The notes under the pieces were generated by a model. It had not been told where the DNA came from. It was given only the letters and a program-made list of their open reading frames with translations, and did not search any database. From GWE2-42-39 sp034003625 (lineage in GTDB: Bacteria > Bacteroidota > Bacteroidia > Bacteroidales > Prolixibacteraceae), in contig JAVEYG010000018.1 of the NCBI GenBank assembly GCA_034003625.1, forward strand, positions 29,258 through 93,257: a DNA stretch of 64,000 nt, in the 5' to 3' direction. The first letter of the stretch is position 1. Each line of letters starts with the position of its first letter. Made by a program: the position numbers and the translations under genes. This document shows positions 1-7,377 of this stretch, in pieces.

Positions 1-1365
1 AATGAACATCGGTATCTTTGTGTCGTCTTTGCTGATATAAAATTCCTGTTTCACTTCAAAATCATCGGGGTTGAACTTCACTTCGGGACGGTAATGAAGG
101 GTCGATTCATTATTGGCAAGATCGAATTTATAAATTTCGCCGGGCGTGTTAAACGAAGTGTAATCGTAAAATGCAACAGGGTCGTCCATTTTTCCTGAGA
201 TGGTGTTCACGGCACCGATCCCGGGCAGTTTTACATCGTATTCAAACGAACCGGCATGACTGAAAACCTGCATTACACTGTGGGCATCTTTCATGTAAAG
301 GGCCACAATCTTATTTCCTATGAACCCAGCCGATTGCAATACATTTTCTTTTTCCGGAATGATTTCCTCCCAGTTTTCTTTTTCCGGGTTTTTCAGGTTA
401 AATTTTATCAGTTTGTATTTTGGGGCATCGCAGTTAGTAAGCGCATACAAATTGTCGCCAATCGTGCCAACCACATTGAAATCGTTGTCGAAAGTGGCAA
501 TCACCGATACTAATTTGCCATTTCTATCGTTCAGGTTTTTCACTGAAAGGGCGTTCCCGCTGGTGGTTTCCGACATGGAAACAATCAGGAACCGGTTATC
601 TTCGGATACTCCGGCATAACAATTTCGTTTGGCATGTTCCCGGTCTTCATAAATCAACTGGTCGTCGGCCTGTGTGGTGCCTATTTTATGAAAATAGATT
701 TTGTGGTATTCGTTGGCATTCGACAATTCGCTGCCCGGGACAGGTTTATCGTAGGCGCTGTAAAAGAAGCCATCGTTGTACGAATCAAGCCCCGAGAATT
801 TTACCCACTTGATATGGTCTTGCAATAATTCTCCTGTTTCAAGGTTTTTCACAAATATTTCGTTCCAGTCGGAGCCGGAACGTGCAATTTTGTAAATCAT
901 GTATTTCCCATCCTCTGTGATTTCAACACCCGAGAGGGCAACCGTCCCGTCTTCCGAGAGTTTATTTGGGTCGAGAACTTCACGAGGTTCGCCGTTCAGT
1001 TCGTCGGTTACATACAAGACGCTCTGGTTTTGCAGTCCGTTGTTCTTAAAGAAATAATATTTTCCAGCTTCTTTGAACGGGGTAGAATAACGCGGATAGT
1101 CCATCAGTTCGGTCAGGCGGTTGCGTATTTGTTCGCGGTACGGAAGTTTTTCGAGATAAGCGAACGTAACTTCGTTCTGCGCTTTTACCCATTCGGCTGT
1201 TTCTGCCGAGGTGTCGTTCTCTAACCAGCGATAAGGATCCTTCACCACTGTGCCGAAATAATCATCGGACACTTCCACTTTTTTAGTAAGTGGGTACTCT
1301 ATTTTCTGGTCGGTGCATGAGGCCATAAAAATAAGTGCTAAAAAGAGGAGTATTAATTTATTCAT
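1..1365 (-). CDS. Prolyl oligopeptidase family (S9A) lipoprotein, 3' end outside window
   Basis: The reading frame is open from an ATG at 1365 to the window edge (455 codons), so the C-terminal part is missing. The start MNKLILLLFLALIFMASC is a lipoprotein signal peptide with the lipid-anchor Cys at residue 18. Just after it, the stretch with DDYFGTVVKDPYRWLEN matches the N-terminal signature of prolyl oligopeptidases. The rest reads as the seven-bladed beta-propeller that gates these enzymes. The serine-protease catalytic domain (Ser, Asp, His) would lie beyond position 1, so activity cannot be judged. The family cleaves short peptides after proline; an exported lipoprotein form would act in the periplasm or at the surface. 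It is transcribed in the same direction as the Hdr-like genes upstream, but a 104-base gap holds a possible promoter of its own. Confident in family, not in substrate. Confidence 0.9.
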   Translation of the reverse strand, partial: MNKLILLFLALIFMASCTDQKIEYPLTKKVEVSDDYFGTVVKDPYRWLENDTSAETAEWVKAQNEVTFAYLEKLPYREQIRNRLTELMDYPRYSTPFKEAGKYYFFKNNGLQNQSVLYVTDELNGEPREVLDPNKLSEDGTVALSGVEITEDGKYMIYKIARSGSDWNEIFVKNLETGELLQDHIKWVKFSGLDSYNDGFFYSAYDKPVPGSELSNANEYHKIYFHKIGTTQADDQLIYEDREHAKRNCYAGVSEDNRFLIVSMSETTSGNALSVKNLNDRNGKLVSVIATFDNDFNVVGTIGDNLYALTNCDAPKYKLIKFNLKNPEKENWEEIIPEKENVLQSAGFIGNKIVALYMKDAHSVMQVFSHAGSFEYDVKLPGIGAVNTISGKMDDPVAFYDYTSFNTPGEIYKFDLANNESTLHYRPEVKFNPDDFEVKQEFYISKDDTKIPMFI

Positions 1366-1434
1366 AACAGGATACAATTTGGTTAGTAAATTTTCCAAAA
1401 GGAATTATCGTCTTATTGGTCTGTACCCGGAGTG

Positions 1435-1464
1435 CAAAATTACAGGAAATTTCAGCCTGAAAAG
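1435..1464 (-). promoter_or_regulatory. Possible Bacteroidota-type promoter for the prolyl oligopeptidase gene
   Basis: On the minus strand TAATTTTG (1442-1435) matches the -7 consensus TAnnTTTG. A weak -33 element, CTTT, lies 18 bases upstream. Transcription would start near 1428, about 60 bases before the ATG. The -33 match is poor, so confidence is low. Confidence 0.3.
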
Positions 1465-1469
1465 TAATT

Positions 1470-3305
1470 TTATCCCACTATAAATTCTTCTTTCTTCTCC
1501 GGAAAGATGGAATATTGCTTTTTTTGAATATTCTCTGCCACTATTTCGGCAATGTCCATCACCTTTGTTTTTGAATGACGGGCAATGGTGCGTTTACAGA
1601 CCGGGCAGGCTGTTGCTAAAATTTCAGGCCGGGGGGCGCATAGTTCTTCAACCAAATGTTTAGCGATTTTATCCTTGTTTCCCTGGCTGATTTTGGTATT
1701 TGCCAGGCTCCCGCCGCAACAGAGCGAATTTGCCCGTTCGAAAGCAGAAACAGCCAATGTGCCGGTTTGCTGTAGCAGTTTCCGTGGCTGATCGTATATT
1801 CCGGAACCGCGTCCCAACTCGCAGGGGTCGTGATAAACCATACGGAGTTGCCGTTTTTTAATCTGAATTTTCCCGGCTTCAGCCAATTTCAAAAGATATT
1901 CGCTGTGGTGCAAGACCGGTATCGGGAGTTCGTAATGTTCGTTGAACATTTTATAACAGATGGGGCAGGAAGTAACCAGCATTTTGGCTTCTGAAGCAAG
2001 AATATAGTCGCGGTTGAAAGCAACCAGTTTCCGGGCGGCTCCGGTATTTCCTGATAAAAACATGGGGCGGCCACAGCAGGCTCCCTGCTCGTCGTTCATC
2101 CGTTTAAAATCTTCGCCAGCCTCTTCCATAATTTTCACCATTGCCTGTTCGATGCCCGGACTTAACGACGACATGCAACCGGGGAAATAAACAACTGTCG
2201 ATTTCTTCGTGGTTTTTAACGGTACCAAATAATCAAAACCATTTTTATCAAGCCGGGCAAACTGTTCGCGGTAAATTTGTTTTTGCAGGGTGAGTTCGAT
2301 CCCCACCGGGCAGGCTTCGGTGCAACGCCCGCACATCAGGCAGTTTCTCAGGTTTTCCTCGCTCAGGCTGCCGCTGCGTATATCGCGGGTAAAATTCACG
2401 CCCTGCACGGTACTGATCCCCGCTTGTGTTTTTAGTTGGCAAACGTCAATACAAACGCCGCAGCGCGAACACGAGTAGATTTCAAAATTCGTAAACCCCC
2501 GATCCATCTCACGTTTATCCAAACCCCATTGTTTCAGGAAAATATAGGCGACCTCGGTGGGGATGTGCATGTAACGGGAAAACGGCAGCAATACAAAAAA
2601 GCCAAACAAAACGACCGAATAGAACCACCAGAAAGGTATTTCCATTTGCCCAACGGGGAGAAAAGAGGCCAGCAACCGACCGGTTTGCCCGGTTAAAAAA
2701 CTATGTCCTTCGCTTCCTGATGCGATACTTTCAGCCAGATAACGTACCGGGAAAATAAGCCACAGAAAAGCAAGCGTCCATTTGTCGATGCGGTTGTGTG
2801 GGGTAGTATGGGCCATTCCCAGGGTTTTGCTGCGGAAACGTTTCAGTACGGCAAGGAAAAGGCCGCTGAGGATCATCAACAGAAAAAAATCCATCAGGAA
2901 GGCATACGTATCTGAATGCCGGAATTTTTCTTCCGGAGAAACAAAATGTTTAAAGAAGATAGCCACATATGGGCGGGCTGTAATTTTCCCCGAATAGGCA
3001 ATTACTTCTAATTTCCCGATTAAAATGATCATAAACCAGCCAAAGGCAAAACACAGGTGCATGTACCCGAGCAGCGGGTTTTTGCGGAAAAGTTTCCGGT
3101 GCAGCAGGCTTTCCATAAACACTTCGCCAAATGCCCGGATGGTTTTCATGGTCAGGATATTTTGCCCGAATTTCACCAATCCGTTCCGGTCGAGTTCGTA
3201 AATCCATTTCAGGAAAAGAAAAACCAACCAGGCAGTAATAAATAATAATCCGGCCAAAAACGGGACAACAAAAAGCGGAAATGTGTGGGTTGGTATCTGG
3301 CTCAT
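1470..3305 (-). CDS. Membrane cytochrome b / HdrD-like Fe-S fusion (EMO- or DsrMK-like quinone oxidoreductase subunit)
   Basis: A 611-residue protein. Residues about 10-245 hold five or six hydrophobic segments with several histidines, as in NarI/HdrE-type di-haem cytochrome b domains. Two 4Fe-4S binding motifs follow (Cys 279, 282, 285, 289 and Cys 322, 325, 328, 332). Two complete CCG domains come after them (Cys 377, 410, 411, 447, 450 and Cys 495, 529, 530, 567, 570), as in HdrD. This domain order matches DUF224-type ETF:menaquinone oxidoreductases (EMO) and a fused DsrM-DsrK. The likely role is electron exchange between cytoplasmic Fe-S/flavin partners and menaquinone at the inner membrane. 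It is the last gene of a five-gene unit; its ATG overlaps the preceding gene by 4 bases. The direction of electron flow and the donor are unknown. Confidence 0.85.
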   Translation of the reverse strand: MSQIPTHTFPLFVVPFLAGLLFITAWLVFLFLKWIYELDRNGLVKFGQNILTMKTIRAFGEVFMESLLHRKLFRKNPLLGYMHLCFAFGWFMIILIGKLEVIAYSGKITARPYVAIFFKHFVSPEEKFRHSDTYAFLMDFFLLMILSGLFLAVLKRFRSKTLGMAHTTPHNRIDKWTLAFLWLIFPVRYLAESIASGSEGHSFLTGQTGRLLASFLPVGQMEIPFWWFYSVVLFGFFVLLPFSRYMHIPTEVAYIFLKQWGLDKREMDRGFTNFEIYSCSRCGVCIDVCQLKTQAGISTVQGVNFTRDIRSGSLSEENLRNCLMCGRCTEACPVGIELTLQKQIYREQFARLDKNGFDYLVPLKTTKKSTVVYFPGCMSSLSPGIEQAMVKIMEEAGEDFKRMNDEQGACCGRPMFLSGNTGAARKLVAFNRDYILASEAKMLVTSCPICYKMFNEHYELPIPVLHHSEYLLKLAEAGKIQIKKRQLRMVYHDPCELGRGSGIYDQPRKLLQQTGTLAVSAFERANSLCCGGSLANTKISQGNKDKIAKHLVEELCAPRPEILATACPVCKRTIARHSKTKVMDIAEIVAENIQKKQYSIFPEKKEEFIVG

Positions 3306-3631
3306 GCTTCGGTCAGTTTTTTCATCAGGTCGATCACATTACGGATATTTACGCCACGCGGGCAAACCATGGCACATTTTCCACAGAACATACATTGTTC
3401 GATTTCCGAAAGAAAAGCCCCTGTTTCCCCACGGCGAAAACGGGTGTGCGTTTTCCGGATATTGTAGCCTGAGCGGGAAACAGCCTGACAGGCACCGGTA
3501 CAACTTCCGCAGCCAACGCACAAACGTACGCTGGGATCCAGATCAAGCAGCCTGTCGGCAAAACGGTGGTCCAGTTTGTCCCAGTCGGTTTCGCGGCTTT
3601 TTGAAATTGAATATCCGAAAGAATGTTTCAT
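3302..3631 (-). CDS. Small HdrC-like 2x[4Fe-4S] protein
   Basis: 109 residues with two classical CxxCxxCxxxC motifs (Cys 38, 41, 44, 48 and Cys 80, 83, 86, 90; the second ends in CP), the ferredoxin fold of HdrC/GlpC-type subunits. There is no membrane segment, so it is a cytoplasmic electron carrier. It overlaps the HdrA-like gene upstream and the cytochrome/HdrD fusion downstream by 4 bases each, which implies translational coupling and fixed stoichiometry. Its position suggests it wires the flavin of the HdrA-like protein to the membrane subunit. The wiring is inference; the Fe-S motifs are seen directly. Confidence 0.85.
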   Translation of the reverse strand: MKHSFGYSISKSRETDWDKLDHRFADRLLDLDPSVRLCVGCGSCTGACQAVSRSGYNIRKTHTRFRRGETGAFLSEIEQCMFCGKCAMVCPRGVNIRNVIDLMKKLTEA

Positions 3632-4665
3632 TGTTCAGGCTGGATAGTTAAATATTGGTGCAATGCCAGGGCTGCCGATTTACCATCGTTTATTGCATCG
3701 GTAACTGTCGAAGGCCCTTTGCAGGCGCCGGCAATCATCACATTGGGCAGCATGGTTTGGTTTTCTCCGGTGAAGTTTTCAGCATAATCAATAAATTCCG
3801 ACCCGTCGGCATTTTTCTTTTCAGAAAGGAACGGGAACTGTTTTCCTTCCATGCCTACCATCAGGATTACAAAATCCAGCGTCATTTTCATCGGGGTCCC
3901 GGTCAGGGTATCTTCGGTTTTCATCCGGATTTTTCCTTGCATATCTTCGGCCAGCTCGGAAACCCGGCCACGGATGAAATTCACCCGCCAATCTATTTGT
4001 GCCTCGCGGTACAATTCTTCGTAACCTTTACCGAAAAGTCGCAAGTCCATGTAGAAATTAAAGACTTCAGCCCCGGGATATAATTTTTTCATTTCAATGG
4101 CCTGTTTTACCGCACAGATGCAGCAAACTTTAGAGCAATAGGTGTTGCCCGCTTTTTCGTCGCGCGAGCCCACGCAATGAAGGATGCCAATGCGTTTCAC
4201 TTCTTCGCTGCTAAAAGGCAACCTGCCTTCTTTTGTCAGCATTTCTTCTACATCAGCCGAAGTCAACACATTTTTGTACAATCCGTAGCCGTATTCTTCT
4301 TTCCGGTGTGCGTCGAATTCGGTGTACCCGCTGGCCCAAACCACACCTTTTACCGTAATTTTTTCCCCGGAAGCGGTTTTAATTTCTAATCCGGTTTCTC
4401 CGTTTTTCAGGTTTTGTACTTCGGTTTCAGTAATAATTTTTACGGAAGCTTCTTCCAGTGGACGGATCAGTTGCTGTTGCAGTTCTGCCGCGCTGATAAA
4501 CCCCGGAAACAAATTGTGCCAACGGGCCAGTTTGCCACCAATGTTTTTTTTCTTTTCGATGATTACCGGATGATGGCCCAGCGCAAGAAGGGTATTGGCT
4601 GCTGCCAGCCCGGCAGGGCCGGAGCCGATAACAGCGATTGGATGTTGCGATTGTTCGTTGGTCAT
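3628..4665 (-). CDS. HdrA/QmoA-like FAD-binding subunit
   Basis: 345 residues. The N-terminus has the Rossmann dinucleotide motif GSGPAG (14-19) followed by an acidic end of the second strand (about residue 37), typical of FAD binding. A cysteine cluster (Cys 164, 177, 181, 182, 184), with the order C...C...CC.C, matches the iron-sulfur ligands of HdrA. A second FAD-binding stretch with a GA..GP motif lies near residue 310. At 345 residues it is much shorter than methanogen HdrA (about 650) and lacks its extra ferredoxin insertions, so it resembles QmoA. It probably takes electrons from an unknown donor and passes them to the HdrB/HdrC-like partners. Four-base overlaps with both neighbours show operon structure. 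Whether it bifurcates electrons cannot be read from sequence. Confidence 0.82.
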   Translation of the reverse strand: MTNEQSQHPIAVIGSGPAGLAAANTLLALGHHPVIIEKKKNIGGKLARWHNLFPGFISAAELQQQLIRPLEEASVKIITETEVQNLKNGETGLEIKTASGEKITVKGVVWASGYTEFDAHRKEEYGYGLYKNVLTSADVEEMLTKEGRLPFSSEEVKRIGILHCVGSRDEKAGNTYCSKVCCICAVKQAIEMKKLYPGAEVFNFYMDLRLFGKGYEELYREAQIDWRVNFIRGRVSELAEDMQGKIRMKTEDTLTGTPMKMTLDFVILMVGMEGKQFPFLSEKKNADGSEFIDYAENFTGENQTMLPNVMIAGACKGPSTVTDAINDGKSAALALHQYLTIQPEQ

Positions 4666-5714
4666 TGGATTTCCGCTTCCAGAATATTTAGTTGAAGTTT
4701 TTTCCGTTTCAGGTCGAATTTTTTGCTGCGGTCATAGCTGATCCCCATTTTTTTCAGCAGTGGTCCGCAATCAACCTGATGCATCTGCAACCCGATTGCC
4801 CAAGGGTCGAAACCGAGTACCAGCCCGGCCATTTCTTCATAGGTAAGTACCGGGATCCCCTGCCCGTCGGAACCAAACCATTCGTTTTTCATTTCGCCGA
4901 TGGTGTATTGCCAGCGGTCGAGAAACATGGTGCAACCCGGACAGTTGGCCACAATGAAATCGGGTTTGTAGGGCGCCATCGACTCGAATTTGCGATACGA
5001 GTTGGCAATGCTGTACCCGCGGTTGGCTTTTACCACATATTGCCGGAACCCAAAACCGCAACAATGGCGGCGTTCGGGATAATCGACCGGCTGGCCGCCC
5101 CAACTGCTGACCATCCCCGATAAAACAACCGGAAACTCGGCACCGCCAATTCCTTTCGAGGGGAATATTTTTGCATAATGACAACCAATATGGTCAACCA
5201 CTTTCAGCGGTTCGCCGGTCTGCACGTTCACCAGTGGACTTTGAATGTGTTTGCCGATTTCACTTCTGAAATGATAAATAATGTCGGACGTGTGCATGAT
5301 GGCTTCCGGTTTCTCAAATTCGCGCCGGGTTGATTTCCAGAGCATTTCACGGATTTTCGTTTCCACTTCCGGATGGTGTTCCCAAGTTTCCATTACTTCG
5401 TTGTAAAGTCCGAATGAAGTTACGCACGAAGGCACCAGGTATTTGTACCCGGCTTCGGTCATCAGTGAAAATTGCCGGGCAATTACCGTCATAGTGGTTT
5501 CGAAGGGAACAATATCGGTATGGTAGGCGATACCGGAGCACGAAGTATGTTTTGGGTCGTCGAGAATATCTTTTCCCAGCAAATCCTGAAGAATATTTAG
5601 AAATAATTTTTCGGACCCCGGGAAGAAATTCTGACGAATGCAACTACGGGCGAAATAATAATGGTCGTCGGGGATTTGCTGATTGTAATTTTTCCAGTTT
5701 TTTGAAACAGACAT
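4662..5714 (-). CDS. HdrB-like CCG-domain subunit with a degenerate first CCG motif
   Basis: 350 residues, resembling the catalytic HdrB subunit of heterodisulfide reductase. The second half carries a full CCG motif (Cys 178, Cys 218-219, Cys 258 and 261), the ligand set for one noncubane 4Fe-4S cluster. In the first half the equivalent positions are Cys 25, a Ser-Cys-Ser-Gly at 58-61 in place of Cys-Cys-Gly, and a lone Cys 97. The first cluster site is therefore altered. If only one noncubane cluster remains, the substrate is probably not a CoM-CoB type heterodisulfide. The gene lies 12 bases downstream of the HdrC-like gene and overlaps the HdrA-like gene by 4 bases. Family assignment is firm; substrate is unknown. 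Confidence 0.82.
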   Translation of the reverse strand: MSVSKNWKNYNQQIPDDHYYFARSCIRQNFFPGSEKLFLNILQDLLGKDILDDPKHTSCSGIAYHTDIVPFETTMTVIARQFSLMTEAGYKYLVPSCVTSFGLYNEVMETWEHHPEVETKIREMLWKSTRREFEKPEAIMHTSDIIYHFRSEIGKHIQSPLVNVQTGEPLKVVDHIGCHYAKIFPSKGIGGAEFPVVLSGMVSSWGGQPVDYPERRHCCGFGFRQYVVKANRGYSIANSYRKFESMAPYKPDFIVANCPGCTMFLDRWQYTIGEMKNEWFGSDGQGIPVLTYEEMAGLVLGFDPWAIGLQMHQVDCGPLLKKMGISYDRSKKFDLKRKKLQLNILEAEIQ

Positions 5715-5726
5715 TGCGAATGGTTG

Positions 5727-6428
5727 CTAATTGTGTTCTGAATTTTTGGAATAAACATGATAGAAGTATTCGTTATCGCAATCGTCGTGAATGTCCATGT
5801 TCATTTCTTTTGCTTTTTCTTCCGAATACCGTTGAACGGTTTCAAACATCTCTGTACCGCCAGTTTCGTCGAAAATCCGTTGCAGCTCGTTAAGCGATTC
5901 CTGATCGATTTTTCGTAGTGTTCCGGCTCCCGGCTTATTGTAGTTGCCGCCCAGCGAGTCGTACAGTTTCTCGGCATTTTTAGTAATCCATTCCCAAACC
6001 GGCCCCTGTTCCGGGTGCAACGAAGGGTTCATTCTTTCGGGATGAACACAATAACCTGTTTCCAGAATATTTTTTCCGACGGTTTGTTTTACGGCAAATT
6101 GCTGGCGCCCTTTCTCCGATTCGGTAAAATAGCCCAGCAACTGGCTTAATTTACGGAGGGCCTGAATAATATATCCGGGGGTATTTCCTCGCGGACAACG
6201 GGTTTTGCACGACATGCACTGACCGCAATACCAGATGGTTTCGCTTTTTAGCAGCATGCGGATGGTCTCGTTATCACGGGTTTGAACCTGATTGGCTATA
6301 ATTCGTGGATCGTAGTCGTAAAATTGTGCAGCCGGACAAACTGCCGTGCAAATGCCACAGTTGATACACGCATTGAGCCCGTCGGTTAAACGGATATCTT
6401 CTGCAAGGAGATCATACAGGTTTTCCAT
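5727..6428 (-). CDS. HdrC-like 2x[4Fe-4S] protein, first gene of the Hdr-like operon
   Basis: The frame is open up to 6551 but only through a TTG. The first ATG is at 6428 and gives MENLYDLLAE, directly before the first iron-sulfur motif, so it is the chosen start (233 residues). Cys 21, 24, 27, 31 and Cys 68, 71, 74, 78 form two 4Fe-4S motifs; the first is followed by a CPAAQFYDYDPR-like stretch typical of HdrC. The C-terminal 100 or so residues have no recognised domain and are rich in acidic residues. The five genes from here to 1470 are spaced by 12 bases or overlap, so they should make one transcript. The protein most likely shuttles electrons between the HdrA-like flavoprotein and the HdrB-like subunit. 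Confidence 0.82.
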   Translation of the reverse strand: MENLYDLLAEDIRLTDGLNACINCGICTAVCPAAQFYDYDPRIIANQVQTRDNETIRMLLKSETIWYCGQCMSCKTRCPRGNTPGYIIQALRKLSQLLGYFTESEKGRQQFAVKQTVGKNILETGYCVHPERMNPSLHPEQGPVWEWITKNAEKLYDSLGGNYNKPGAGTLRKIDQESLNELQRIFDETGGTEMFETVQRYSEEKAKEMNMDIHDDCDNEYFYHVYSKNSEHN

Positions 6429-7133
6429 GCCGATTTCTGGTTTGATAGTAAAATTAGTAGGAAAAGCACGACCAGAAAAGCCGTAAAAAGCGTATTTTGA
6501 AGGGGTATTTTTACTTATCGGCAATAAAACGGGAACAGGATTATTGTTCAATCAACTCCAACAAAGGAAAGAAAATTTTATGCATTAATTATTGAACTTC
6601 GGCATTCGGGTATGTTCTTTTAAACACCTGGCCATTTCCCGAAAAAATGGATAAAAACTTCTGTACATTAATAACAGCAGTGGTTTTAACGGTTTTCCCG
6701 ATGAGGAAGGCTGGATTTAAAAGCTTATTTTTATTGTGCAAACAATAATAACATTAATCCAGCTCATGTCAAACGTATTAACAAAAACAGGCACAGTGTT
6801 AGTGAACAAAATAACCACAGACATATGCGATACAATCCCGTTGGGCCAGACAATCAAGCGTTTTCGGAATCATTACAACAGGAAAGGATTCTTCATGAAG
6901 TTGTTCCGGGGCCATATTTTGTAGTGCCGTGTCAACCATCAAATATCGACTTGTCATTCTGAGTGAAATGAAGAATCTCATGTTTAGGGCTATTTACAAC
7001 AGATGCTTCACTGCGTTCAGTATGACAAAATGATGTAGACTTGACATTATGGTAAATAACTTATTCTTGTTAATTAATATTCAACTTTGTTACTATTTTG
7101 TTACCCGCTGTGCGACCAACCTTTGTAATTATG
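6429..7133. other. Intergenic region without a convincing gene
   Basis: About 700 bases between the Hdr-like operon and the tRNA. The only open frames are short, low-complexity and lack family resemblance. It contains one imperfect inverted repeat (6952-7028). No riboswitch or structured RNA was recognised. Confidence 0.5.
6952..7028. repeat. Imperfect inverted repeat (dispersed element type)
   Basis: The left arm begins TGTCATTCTGAGTGAA (6952) and the right arm ends TTCAGTATGACA (7027). The arms pair with a few mismatches around a central spacer of about 22 bases. Sequences of this TGTCATTCTGA...TCAGnATGACA form are commonly seen as dispersed intergenic repeats in Bacteroidota genomes. This looks like a decayed copy; no gene lies inside it. 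Confidence 0.55.
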
Positions 7134-7208
7134 TGGGTTGTACTGGATTCGAACCAGTGACCCCTACCCTGTCAAGGTAATGCTCTAAACCAACTGAGCT
7201 AACAACCC
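7134..7208 (-). tRNA. tRNA-Val(GAC)
   Basis: On the minus strand the sequence begins GGGTTGTTAGCTCAG and ends ACAACCC plus an A discriminator. The acceptor stem GGGTTGT/ACAACCC pairs perfectly. The D-arm (AGCTCAGTTGG) and T-arm (GGTTCGAATCC) are canonical. The anticodon loop TTGACAG gives anticodon GAC (complement at 7171-7173), which reads valine GUC/GUU codons. No CCA is encoded. It stands alone, with no tRNA neighbours. Confidence 0.95.
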
Positions 7209-7319
7209 AAAAGCCCTGCAAAAATATAAAAATTTGCAAACTGCAAAATGAAACACAACGATTATCCACGGAAAATATGCTCTTAAAGTATCCCTTTCAG
7301 TAATCCCCAAGCCGTTCTG

Positions 7320-7350
7320 TTTCCAAAACGTATCACATTGACTATATTTG
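7320..7350 (+). promoter_or_regulatory. Bacteroidota-type promoter for the SARP-like regulator
   Basis: TTTC at 7320-7323 and TATATTTG at 7343-7350 are spaced by 19 bases, close to the -33/-7 consensus TTTG-N19-TAnnTTTG. Transcription would start near 7357. The in-frame TTG at 7348 falls inside the -7 box, so it cannot be the true start codon; ATG 7363 or 7378 is favoured. Confidence 0.5.
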
Positions 7351-7377
7351 TTCATCGAAAAAATGACCGGAAATGCT

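Noticed and set aside
256..1224. Several plus-strand open frames (85, 99, 64 and 64 codons)
   Set aside because: They lie opposite the prolyl oligopeptidase gene, which has clear family motifs across the whole stretch; they are antisense shadows.
6736..6924. 62-codon open frame in the gap before tRNA-Val
   Set aside because: Low-complexity, no recognisable family, no ribosome site; treated as non-coding.
7348..7377. TTG start at 7348 for the SARP-like regulator
   Set aside because: The TTG forms the end of a good -7 promoter box, and the signal peptide reads properly from ATG 7378.
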